Shown in pieces: positions 8,157 through 15,335 of a stretch of 61,740 nt of DNA; position 1 is the first letter of the stretch, and every line of letters starts with the position of its first letter. Source of the stretch: DBFJGL01 sp048394785. Its GTDB lineage: Bacteria > Bacillota > Clostridia > Christensenellales > CAG-917. The stretch covers positions 1-61,740 of the forward strand of contig DBFJGL010000056.1 of NCBI GenBank assembly GCA_048394785.1. Reading direction: 5' to 3'. The position numbers and the translations under genes were made by a program. The notes beneath the pieces were generated by a model, which saw only the letters and a list, made by a program, of their open reading frames with translations, was not told the origin of the DNA and made no database searches.

Positions 8157-9635
8157 ATGGAGAAATTCGATTTATATCGGGATATTGCTACGCGTACGGG
8201 AGGCGACGTGTACGTCGGGGTTGTCGGACCTGTGAGAACGGGTAAGTCTACGCTGATAAAACAGTTTATGCAACAGCTGATGCTGGACGGCATAAACAAC
8301 GATGACGCGCGCAGTCGGGCGGTGGATGAAATGCCGCAGTCCGCCGACGGCAAAACCATTATGACTACTCAGCCCAAGTTTGTGCCCAACGAGGCGGTAA
8401 GAGTGACGCTAAGCGACAATCTCGCCGTGAATATGCGGCTTATCGATTGCGTCGGTTATATGGTGGACGGCGCGATGGGCGGAGAAGAAGACGGCAGGGA
8501 CAGAATGGTGACGACGCCTTGGTCTGAGGAGGAAATCCCGTTCAGACAAGCGGCGGAAATAGGCACGGATAAAGTCATAAGAGAACACAGTACCATCGCC
8601 GTTGCGGTGACTACCGACGGGAGTTTTACCGATATACCGCGCGCGGACTACGCCGAGGCGGAGGAGAGAGTGATAAACGAACTGAAAGCTTGCGGCAAGC
8701 CTTTTGCCGTGGTGCTCAACACCGTGAATCCAAACTCCGAAAACGCGTGCAAAATCAAAGCCGAACTCGAAGAAAAGTACGGCGTGGGCGTTATCTGCAA
8801 AAACGCCGTCAATATGACCGAACAGGATATTGCCGAAATTTTGGAGGTAATTCTGTTGGAGTTCAGCGTAAAACTCATAGATTTCGAACTGCCGCGTTGG
8901 GTGCAGGCACTCGATAAAGACAGCGAAGTCGTGGAGGAAATTATAGGCATTGTATCCGCTATGGGAGAGGATATAGCCAAAATGAAGGACTATGAAAAAA
9001 TCGACGGATATTTTGAAAAGTCCAAGTTCTGGCGGCTGCCCGAAAAGGTGGAACTCGACGCGGGGCGCGGCAGAGTCGCGGTCAAAGTAAGCCCGCAGGC
9101 AGGCGTGTTCTTCTCGGTGCTGAGCGCAGAGTGCGGTATGGAGATGTCCGACGATTTCGAGCTTCTCAAAAATATGAAAGAGCTGTGCCGCGGCAGACAA
9201 AAGACGGCTAAGCTTCTTGCGGCTATGGAGCAGGTAGACAGTCTCGGTTACGGCATAGTGCAGCCGACAATGGAAGAAATGGAGCTTAAAGAACCCGAAC
9301 TGATACGTCAGGGACAGCAATACGGCGTCCGTATCAAGGCGAGCGCACCGAGTTTGCACATTATGCGCGTGGACGTCGAAACGGAGGTAAGTCCCATTGT
9401 AGGCAGCGAACAGCAGAGCGAGGAAATGGTCAACAATATGCTTGCCGATTTCGCGGATAACAAGCAGGCAATTTGGGACACGAATATATTCGGGCGCACG
9501 CTCAGCTCGCTCATCGCCGACGGCATAAACGCAAAACTCAACAACGTGCCTTCTGAGGCGGAAAGCAAGCTGAGGAAAACTTTGGGGCGCATAGTCAACG
9601 AGGGCAAGGGCGGAGTTATCTGTATCCTCCTATAA
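8157..9635 (+). CDS. spoIVA: Stage IV sporulation protein A, spore-coat ATPase
   Basis: ATP-hydrolysing scaffold that polymerises on the forespore surface and forms the basement layer of the spore coat. I take ATG 8157 after a GGAGG ribosome site, which gives MEKFDLYRDIATRTGGD, a good match to the family N-terminus; an in-frame ATG four codons upstream is unlikely. The length is then 492 residues, the same as the Bacillus subtilis protein. The Walker A motif GPVRTGKST puts its lysine at residue 30, as in that protein. The C-terminus GGVICILL matches the conserved forespore-targeting tail. The gene shows the host to be an endospore former, or descended from one. Confidence 0.96.
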   Translation: MEKFDLYRDIATRTGGDVYVGVVGPVRTGKSTLIKQFMQQLMLDGINNDDARSRAVDEMPQSADGKTIMTTQPKFVPNEAVRVTLSDNLAVNMRLIDCVGYMVDGAMGGEEDGRDRMVTTPWSEEEIPFRQAAEIGTDKVIREHSTIAVAVTTDGSFTDIPRADYAEAEERVINELKACGKPFAVVLNTVNPNSENACKIKAELEEKYGVGVICKNAVNMTEQDIAEILEVILLEFSVKLIDFELPRWVQALDKDSEVVEEIIGIVSAMGEDIAKMKDYEKIDGYFEKSKFWRLPEKVELDAGRGRVAVKVSPQAGVFFSVLSAECGMEMSDDFELLKNMKELCRGRQKTAKLLAAMEQVDSLGYGIVQPTMEEMELKEPELIRQGQQYGVRIKASAPSLHIMRVDVETEVSPIVGSEQQSEEMVNNMLADFADNKQAIWDTNIFGRTLSSLIADGINAKLNNVPSEAESKLRKTLGRIVNEGKGGVICILL

Positions 9636-9663
9636 ACACCGTTTGCAAAAGAAAGCCCGCGAA

Positions 9664-9684
9664 GGCAGCCGCATTGCGGCTGCC
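9664..9684 (+). terminator. Hairpin after spoIVA, possible terminator
   Basis: GGCAGCCG / CGGCTGCC with a 5-base loop, 28 bases after the spoIVA stop. No T-run follows, so intrinsic termination is uncertain. Confidence 0.4.
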
Positions 9685-9859
9685 TGTCCGCAAATGTAGG
9701 TAAAATTTTGAATTAAACTAACATCGTTTTGCGGTAAGAGAGCGTTTATCCTGCGAATTTTCATAAAGTGCGCCCATTTTTTATATAAACGGCGCGAATA
9801 TGAAAAGTTTGTGTTATTATTATAAATAATACTATACGCCTCGGGCGCAAGGAGAACGT

Positions 9860-10126
9860 ATGAAAGCTATCGTTTCGGTAATCGGCAAGGACAGAACGGG
9901 TATTATCGCCAAGGTCGCCGGCGCACTCTATGAGATGAACGTCAACGTGGAGGATATTTCGCAGACCATTTTGCAGGACTGTTTCACTATGATTATGATG
10001 ATTAAGCTCCCCGAGGGCTGTACCGTGGACGCCGTGGACGGCGGTTTGCAGAAGGTCGCGGCGGAAATGGGCGTCGAAATTAACGTCAGACACGAAGATA
10101 TTTTCAATTCTATGCACAGAATTTGA
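9860..10126 (+). CDS. ACT domain protein (UPF0237 family)
   Basis: An 88-residue protein that is almost entirely one ACT domain: MKAIVSVIGKDRTGIIAKVAG at the start, then a helix, NVEDISQTILQDCFTMIMMI, and a second helix. ACT domains usually bind amino acids as dimers. The start follows an AAGGAG ribosome site. The UPF0210 gene starts 7 bases after the stop; this pairing is conserved in many Firmicutes, so the ACT protein is probably a small regulatory partner of that protein. The ligand is unknown. Confidence 0.85.
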   Translation: MKAIVSVIGKDRTGIIAKVAGALYEMNVNVEDISQTILQDCFTMIMMIKLPEGCTVDAVDGGLQKVAAEMGVEINVRHEDIFNSMHRI

Positions 10127-10133
10127 GGTAACC

Positions 10134-11483
10134 ATGCTTAATAATTACGAGATTCTCGAAACAATCAGGATGATTAAGGAGCAAAACCTCGACATCCGTA
10201 CCATAACGATGCACCTCAGTCTGTTCGACTGCATTTCCGACGATGCGGACGTCACCGCCGAGAAGGTGTATAAAAAGCTTATCGACCGCGCAGGACGCAT
10301 AAAAGAGGTTGCGGACGGTATTCAGAGCAAATACGGCATTCCCATCGTAAACAAACGCCTGAGCGTAAGTCCCGTAAGTCTTATCGGCGCGGCAAGCGGC
10401 GGCTACGTCAAAATAGCAAAGATGATGGATAAGGCGGCGCACGAGGTCGGGGTCGATTTCATAGGCGGTTATACCGCGCTTGTGCAGAAGGCGATGACCA
10501 AAGAGGAAAGGGATTTTATCGATACCATTCCCGAGGTGCTTGCCTCTACCGAGCGCGTTTGCGCGTCCGTAAACGTGGGTTCCACTCGCGCGGGCATAAA
10601 TATGGACGCGGTCGGCGTTATGGGCGAGATTATCAAGCGTACCGCAAAACTCACTGCGTCGAGCGGCAGTATAGGCTGTGCCAAGCTGGTGGTTTTTGCG
10701 AATGCTGTGGAAGACAATCCGTTTATGGCAGGTTCGTTCAACGGAGTGAGCGAGGGCGACGCGATTATAAACGTAGGAATTTCGGGACCGGGAACGGTAA
10801 AAGCCGCGCTTGAAAATCACCGAGACGCGGACTGCGGAAAAATGTCCGAAGTCATCAAAAACACCGCTTTCAAAATTACGCGTATCGGCGAGTTGGTCGG
10901 ACGCGAGGCGGCGGCTATGCTCGGTTGCGAGTTCGGAATAGTGGACCTTTCGCTTGCGCCCACTCCGAAGCGCGGCGACAGCGTTGCGGAAGTTTTGGAG
11001 GAGATGGGTTTGAGCGTTGTGGGCACTCACGGCACGACAGCCTGTCTTGCTATGCTCAACGACGCGGTCAAAAAGGGCGGCACGATGGCAAGCAGTCATA
11101 TAGGCGGACTGTCGGGCGCGTTTATCCCCGTCAGCGAGGATATAGGTATGATCGAGGCGGTAAAGAGCGGCGCGCTGTCGCTGGATAAACTCGAAGCTAT
11201 GACGTCCGTTTGCAGCGTGGGACTCGATATGATTGCCGTGTCTGGCGATACGTCCGCCGCAACGATTTCCGCTATGATTGCGGACGAGGCGGCAATCGGT
11301 ATGATAAACGGCAAAACAACAGCCGTCAGAGTTATACCCGTTTACGGCAAGACGGAAGGGTTTGTGGACTTCGGCGGTTTGCTCGGGTTTGCGCCCATAA
11401 TGCAGACGGGTGAGGGCAATGCCGAAATATTTATCGGACGCGGAGGCAGAATACCCGCTCCCATTCACAGCTATAAGAACTGA
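10134..11483 (+). CDS. UPF0210/DUF711 (PFL-like) family protein
   Basis: Conserved cytoplasmic protein of 449 residues, distantly related in fold to pyruvate-formate-lyase-like barrels; no reaction is firmly established. Family hallmarks include TIRMIKEQNLDIRTITMHLS near the N-terminus, the segment around FIGGYTALVQKAM, and the glycine-rich SSHIGGLSGAFIPVSEDIGM near residue 325. It starts 7 bases after the ACT-domain gene, with GAGGT as ribosome site. The pair forms its own operon and converges on the MFS gene downstream. Confidence 0.85.
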   Translation: MLNNYEILETIRMIKEQNLDIRTITMHLSLFDCISDDADVTAEKVYKKLIDRAGRIKEVADGIQSKYGIPIVNKRLSVSPVSLIGAASGGYVKIAKMMDKAAHEVGVDFIGGYTALVQKAMTKEERDFIDTIPEVLASTERVCASVNVGSTRAGINMDAVGVMGEIIKRTAKLTASSGSIGCAKLVVFANAVEDNPFMAGSFNGVSEGDAIINVGISGPGTVKAALENHRDADCGKMSEVIKNTAFKITRIGELVGREAAAMLGCEFGIVDLSLAPTPKRGDSVAEVLEEMGLSVVGTHGTTACLAMLNDAVKKGGTMASSHIGGLSGAFIPVSEDIGMIEAVKSGALSLDKLEAMTSVCSVGLDMIAVSGDTSAATISAMIADEAAIGMINGKTTAVRVIPVYGKTEGFVDFGGLLGFAPIMQTGEGNAEIFIGRGGRIPAPIHSYKN

Positions 11484-11703
11484 GCGGAAAGCTTTTTATA
11501 AAATAAGCGGAGCAGAATTATTACCGATTATCCGTTTCGGTATAAAGCGTTTTATAGGCGACGTATAAGCGCGCCGCGTGCCGAGCGAACACTGAATACC
11601 GTGTGCCGTGAAGCCTTGAACGGTGCGCGCGGATAAAATGCATAAGTTGCTTAAATAGGCGGTTCAGTTTATAAAAATGACGTTTAATCGCCTCTTTCGG
11701 TTG

Positions 11704-12894
11704 TCAGATCGACTCGGGAGAGGCTTTTTTGTTTTGCGGATTAGGCGTAATCGCGTCGAGAGTAAATACTATTATTATTAAAAGTCCTATCATTGCCGCG
11801 ACCGCTGCGGGCAGGGCTTCGAGCGAAGTGTTGTCCATTATTACGCCGGTCAGAGGGGAGAGAGAAAGCATACCTATGCACGCCGACGATACCTGATAGC
11901 CTACTACCTTTTTGGACGTTTCGATGTCAAAACGAGATTTTGTTTCGTGCATAAGGCAGGGATATACGGGAGCAAAACCTAAACCTATCATAGTTACCGC
12001 TACGTATGTCGCGGCTACGTTTTTGATAAACAGCAGTCCGCAACCCGTCATTGCCGCAATAAGTCCGATGGCGACGCAGCGGCGGTTGCCGAGTTTGTTG
12101 GAGAACAGTCCCGTTATTATTCGGCCTGCCATAATCGCGCCGAAGTATACGGATACGCACGTGCCGCCCGTCGACGTGTCGTAACCTCTGCCGTCTATGA
12201 GCATACTGTTAAGCCAATTTCCTATGGATACTTCCGCGCCGCAGTACACGAAAAACGAGAGAATGCAAAGCGTTATCGCGGCATATTTGCGTTTTGCCGC
12301 GCCGCCGCCGTCTTCCGCTACGGGCGGGGGGAGTTTTTTCGGGGCGTAAGGCTTGTTCCATATCGTGCAGGTTATAAGCAAAATCGCGGCGAATACGAGC
12401 TGTATGCCCGCAAGTATACGAAATCCCGTGCGCCAGGAGCCGTCCAGGTTCAGGGCGAGCGTTACGAGCAGAGGTCCCGCCATTGCGCCGAGCCCCCAGG
12501 CGGCGTGCACCCAATTCATAACCGACGAGCGATAGTGCTCCGAAACGTAATTGTTTATGGATACGTCCACGCCGCCGCCGGATATGCCGAGGGGAATTGC
12601 GAGGGCGCATATCAGATAATAATTGTCGGAAAAGGATACGGCGAGTATGCTTCCTCCCGTAAGAAATGAGCACGCGGCGAGGAGTACGCCGACGTTCGCC
12701 CGCTTCGATATTCTCGGCATTATCGCGGCGGACAGCGCGGAGAATACCGTCAGGATTATCGTAAAAATTCCCGCGACGGATAACGATATGCCGAGTTCCG
12801 CGCGAATAAACGGCAACGCCGTACCGTATGCGCTGTCGGGCAGTCCGAGGGTGATGTAAGACATAAAAATCAATATTATGAATACTGCCGCCAT
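11704..12894 (-). CDS. Major facilitator superfamily transporter
   Basis: Inner-membrane secondary transporter of 396 residues with about 12 hydrophobic segments. The N-terminal half begins FIILIFMSYITLGLPDSAYG and carries a typical first-loop region near residue 60. A basic cytoplasmic loop (about 185-205) separates the halves. The GLPDSAYG motif is typical of sugar/multidrug-like MFS members annotated in Clostridia (related to the FucP/YfkF groups), but the substrate cannot be deduced. The ribosome site is weak. It stands alone on the minus strand, converging on the UPF0210 operon. Confidence 0.82.
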   Translation of the reverse strand: MAAVFIILIFMSYITLGLPDSAYGTALPFIRAELGISLSVAGIFTIILTVFSALSAAIMPRISKRANVGVLLAACSFLTGGSILAVSFSDNYYLICALAIPLGISGGGVDVSINNYVSEHYRSSVMNWVHAAWGLGAMAGPLLVTLALNLDGSWRTGFRILAGIQLVFAAILLITCTIWNKPYAPKKLPPPVAEDGGGAAKRKYAAITLCILSFFVYCGAEVSIGNWLNSMLIDGRGYDTSTGGTCVSVYFGAIMAGRIITGLFSNKLGNRRCVAIGLIAAMTGCGLLFIKNVAATYVAVTMIGLGFAPVYPCLMHETKSRFDIETSKKVVGYQVSSACIGMLSLSPLTGVIMDNTSLEALPAAVAAMIGLLIIIVFTLDAITPNPQNKKASPESI

Positions 12895-12910
12895 ATCGTA
12901 ATCCGTAAAG

Positions 12911-12933
12911 TTAAACCGCCTTGGGGCGGTTTT
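12911..12933 (-). terminator. Hairpin between the two minus-strand genes
   Basis: AAACCGCC / GGCGGTTT with a 4-5 base loop and T-runs on both sides. It could end transcripts of the 13109-13609 gene before the MFS gene. Confidence 0.45.
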
Positions 12934-13108
12934 TAAGATATATTCTTTGTTCTATCCGACGTCAAAATATCAAGGAACGGCGGATAAGACGTTTTGTGAG
13001 CGCAAGCGCAATTTCAACCGCGCGAGCATATCGCTCGGCGTGACATTAGGCGCGATAAATTGAATTCTGCCGTGCAGATATAACCCGCACGTACGTTACG
13101 CTTAAAAT

Positions 13109-13609
13109 TCAGTTATCGCCGCCGACGGTGTTTGCGCCGCCGCAGTACGGGCATATCGCAACGTCGCCTTTATAGGTAAAGCTCGCTCCGCAATATTTGC
13201 AGTTTGCCGCGTTTTCTCTGTCGGCATATGCGACTTTTTTGTTCAGCTCCACGCCGTTTTCCGTGCGGATATAACCCACGAGATAGCATTTATCGAAACA
13301 GACGTCAAGTTGTCTTTTTATGTTTTTTTCCGATTTGGACAGCTGTTTTGACAACTCGGCTATGCTGTAACAATGCTCGTTTTCAATGGCGAACACTATG
13401 CGGCGCAGAGTGTTGATTTCCGAAAATCTCGTCCAGGCAATGGGTGCGCCGTAAAATCCTGCGACTATGCACGCGATGCCTATGCCGAGCAACGCCCAGA
13501 TTTGTTTTACGCCGCCGACTGCCGTAAGCGGAATGCCCAATATCAGCAACACGGAGAGCACAACAGCCGTTATGCGCGCTTTTTTAACTGCTTTCATTAA
13601 ATTTTCCAT
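13109..13609 (-). CDS. Membrane protein with helix-turn-helix-like segment and C-terminal zinc ribbon
   Basis: Not assigned to a known family. Two membrane helices lie near the N-terminus (VVLSVLLILGIPLTAVGGV and LLGIGIACIVAGFYGAPIAW). A cytoplasmic winged-helix-like stretch follows (HCYSIAELSKQLSKSEKNIK, about residues 75-110), then a zinc ribbon with CKYC and CPYC near the end (about 137-158). The start is either this ATG or the ATG 12 bases inside (13597), which has the better-spaced GGA. Zinc-ribbon membrane proteins of this sort are common in Clostridia without known function. Confidence 0.6.
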   Translation of the reverse strand: MENLMKAVKKARITAVVLSVLLILGIPLTAVGGVKQIWALLGIGIACIVAGFYGAPIAWTRFSEINTLRRIVFAIENEHCYSIAELSKQLSKSEKNIKRQLDVCFDKCYLVGYIRTENGVELNKKVAYADRENAANCKYCGASFTYKGDVAICPYCGGANTVGGDN

Positions 13610-13756
13610 ACTTATATTGTATTTTCAAAGCGCACTTTTGTAAAGGCATTTAATAAAGATTATTCAAAGCTTAGCATATGTACGCATACGCGCGCGAAAA
13701 TGCGCGAAAAATGCCCGTCTGCGGTGCGTCGATAGGGGAAGCGGTTTAGAATAACG

Positions 13757-13785
13757 TTGCAGACAACTGCGATAAGTGGTAATAT
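13757..13785 (+). promoter_or_regulatory. Possible sigma-A promoter
   Basis: TTGCAG and TAATAT separated by 17 bases, 71 bases upstream of the MmcQ-like gene. The match to consensus is moderate. Confidence 0.35.
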
Positions 13786-13856
13786 TAAGATATTCGATTG
13801 TGGAAATGTCCGGTATAAAATGCCGTGAGCGCGAATGAGTACATAATGAGGCGAGT

Positions 13857-14237
13857 ATGAAAAGCAGAAACGATATTATCGAATACGTGAGAAAACATTA
13901 CGGCGTCGACGCCGAATATTTGTTTGCGAAAAACCCCGATACCGCGGTGTTTCGGCACGTCGGAAGCAAAAAGTGGTTCGGTGTGCTGCTGCCTGTCGGC
14001 GCGGATAAGCTCGGTATAGGTTCGGCAGACGCAGTATATGATTTGCTGTTGCTTAAAAGCGAGCCTGCGCTCATATCCATTTTACTTTCGCAAGACGGAG
14101 TTTTGCCTGCGTACCATATGAATAAGACGCATTGGGTTTCCGTAATTATCGGCGGAGCATTTCCCGACGACGAAACTTATAAGCTGCTTGATCTGAGTTA
14201 TGAACTGACAATACAAAAACCGAAAAAGAAAAAGTAA
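13857..14237 (+). CDS. MmcQ/YjbR family protein
   Basis: A 126-residue cytoplasmic protein of the MmcQ/YjbR (double-wing DNA-binding fold) family. Recognisable parts are the N-terminal YVRKHYGVDAEYLF, the central beta-rich segment ending SKKWFGVLLPV, and the C-terminal HMNKTHWVSVIIGGAFPDDE (about 101-120), where the family has its conserved HWxS-like motif. The family is named for DNA binding but has no well-defined role. The tail is lysine-rich. It is the last chromosomal gene before the mobile element. Confidence 0.78.
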   Translation: MKSRNDIIEYVRKHYGVDAEYLFAKNPDTAVFRHVGSKKWFGVLLPVGADKLGIGSADAVYDLLLLKSEPALISILLSQDGVLPAYHMNKTHWVSVIIGGAFPDDETYKLLDLSYELTIQKPKKKK

Positions 14238-14543
14238 AACGCGTTTCGTGTCCAAAAACCAATAAATTATTGCAAATTACAGGGTTTTAGGTGCAGGTAT
14301 GACTGAATTGATTGAGTATAAAACACGAATTGAATACTAAAATTAGGTATGCGTTTCGTGCATATCGCCTTTTAGACTGCTTTTGCGTCTTATAAAAGCA
14401 ATATTGTGTTCCGAGACAATGTGACGGGAAGATGCTGACAACCGATACGGATAATAAGACGGTAGTCTATAAACTTCATAGACTTTCATTTATGGCTTCG
14501 GAGATAAAAGAAGAAACTCCCAACATTTCGGGAGTTTCGGTTA
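14238..14543. other. Gene-free chromosomal stretch left of the element
   Basis: 306 bases without a credible gene. The only structure recognised is the tRNA terminator hairpin at its right end (see 14513-14538). Confidence 0.6.
14513..14538 (-). terminator. Terminator of the original tRNA-Thr gene
   Basis: Stem GAAACTCCC / GGGAGTTTC (9 bp, 8-base loop) followed on the minus strand by TTCTTTTAT. It sits 5 bases beyond the CCA end of the tRNA 3' fragment, where the terminator of the intact gene would be. Confidence 0.75.
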
Positions 14544-14588
14544 TGGAGCTGATAACCGGACTTGAACCGGTGACCTCTTCCTTACCAA
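14544..14588 (-). pseudogene. 3' half of a split tRNA-Thr gene, including attL
   Basis: On the minus strand this reads from the anticodon loop (TTGGTAAGG) through the T-arm (GGTTCAAGTCC) to the acceptor strand TATCAGC, discriminator T and an encoded CCA. It does not continue into a 5' half; the sequence beyond the loop belongs to the element. The missing 5' half lies 42.8 kb away at 57380-57419. Joined at the 9-bp core, the halves give a 76-nt tRNA with perfectly paired acceptor (GCTGATA/TATCAGC) and anticodon (CTTCC/GGAAG) stems. Confidence 0.88.
14580..14588. repeat. attL core, 9-bp direct repeat CCTTACCAA
   Basis: CCTTACCAA covers the tRNA-Thr anticodon loop on the complementary strand and recurs at 57380-57388. 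A copy also lies inside the intact tRNA at 57279-57287. It marks the crossover point at the left end of the element. Confidence 0.8.
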
Positions 14589-14612
14589 TCTCGAACCCTA
14601 CTTTTTTCCTAA

Positions 14613-14623
14613 GATGTGCCCTA
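14613..14623 (+). repeat. 11-bp repeat GATGTGCCCTA, left copy
   Basis: Identical to 56990-57000 at the right end of the element, close to the arm repeats on both sides. It is probably part of the recombination-site architecture. Confidence 0.45.
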
Positions 14624-14727
14624 TACGATTACAGACTGTCAAAACCACAATATATTGTGCTTTTGACGGTCTTTTTTGCTTATCAGACACAATGGAAAAA
14701 TATTTGCAGACTTTTTGGAAAGTCAAT

Positions 14728-14749
14728 CGTCTGCAATTGTCTGCAATTA
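14728..14749 (+). repeat. Integrase arm-type repeat, left end
   Basis: Two tandem TCTGCAATT units form a 22-bp sequence identical to 57019-57040 at the other end. A third, slightly different pair is at 57131-57153. Paired short repeats flanking a core are the usual binding sites for the N-terminal domain of Tn916-type tyrosine integrases. The surrounding gene-free stretch to 15083 holds little else apart from the promoter at 15019. Confidence 0.65.
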
Positions 14750-15018
14750 TAGCGATTTAGGCAGAAATAGAGCGTATTAGAGCGTTAAAATTCTGCGTTT
14801 CTTTCGTAATGTATAATTATTCATTTCTGTCACGTTGCCTACCCAAGGACAAATGCACGAATTTCTGCACGTTTATTAGAATATCGGTTAGAACAAGAGA
14901 GGTTAGAATGATTGATAACGATTTTTGATTATTCTGTCTTTAAGATTTCGGATACGTATTTCTTTGTTGCGGCGAGACAGTGATAAACCGTTAAAAGTTG
15001 ATTTTAAGAGTCGCAGTC

Positions 15019-15048
15019 TTGACATTTTCTGCTTTTTTATGCTATAAT
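15019..15048 (+). promoter_or_regulatory. Strong sigma-A promoter for the regulator pair
   Basis: Perfect TTGACA (15019-15024) and perfect TATAAT (15043-15048) with an 18-base spacer and a TGC extended -10, 36 bases before the first start codon. This is the best promoter in the window and should give strong constitutive transcription unless repressed. Confidence 0.8.
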
Positions 15049-15083
15049 ATGCTTGAAAATGAAATGAACACAGCGAGGACTTT

Positions 15084-15332
15084 ATGATGACATTTGCGCA
15101 AAAGGTTAAATTCGTAAGAGCAAAAAAACAATTAAGTCAGGACGAGTTGGCTTCGGCAATCGGAGTATCCTACTCCACCGTCAGCCGCTGGGAGCGAGAA
15201 GACAGAACGCCGCAAATGAAGTCAATCGGTAAATTGATTGCTTATTGCGAAAAAAACGGGATTGACATTATCGGCGATGAATCGGGTGCTTTTGCAAGCA
15301 GCGAAAAATACGGAAACGGCTTGGGAGATTAA
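15084..15332 (+). CDS. Small XRE-family helix-turn-helix regulator
   Basis: An 82-residue DNA-binding protein. The HTH is at about residues 7-60: VKFVRAKKQLSQDELASAIG, then VSYSTVSRWEREDRTPQM as recognition helix and following turn. There is no extra sensing domain. It lies behind a consensus promoter and only 3 bases before the beta-helix/LuxR gene, so the two are certainly co-transcribed and probably form one control unit. It may repress its own promoter. The start follows a GAGG ribosome site; two ATG codons in a row leave a one-residue ambiguity. Confidence 0.85.
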   Translation: MMTFAQKVKFVRAKKQLSQDELASAIGVSYSTVSRWEREDRTPQMKSIGKLIAYCEKNGIDIIGDESGAFASSEKYGNGLGD

Positions 15333-15335
15333 ACT

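Noticed and set aside
10110..11468. 452-codon minus-strand frame opposite the UPF0210 gene
   Set aside because: Shadow frame; the plus strand encodes a well-conserved family with ribosome site and operon partner.
14432..14752. 106-codon plus-strand frame over the left end of the element
   Set aside because: It runs through the tRNA fragment, the attachment core and the arm repeats; no ribosome site and no protein-like pattern.
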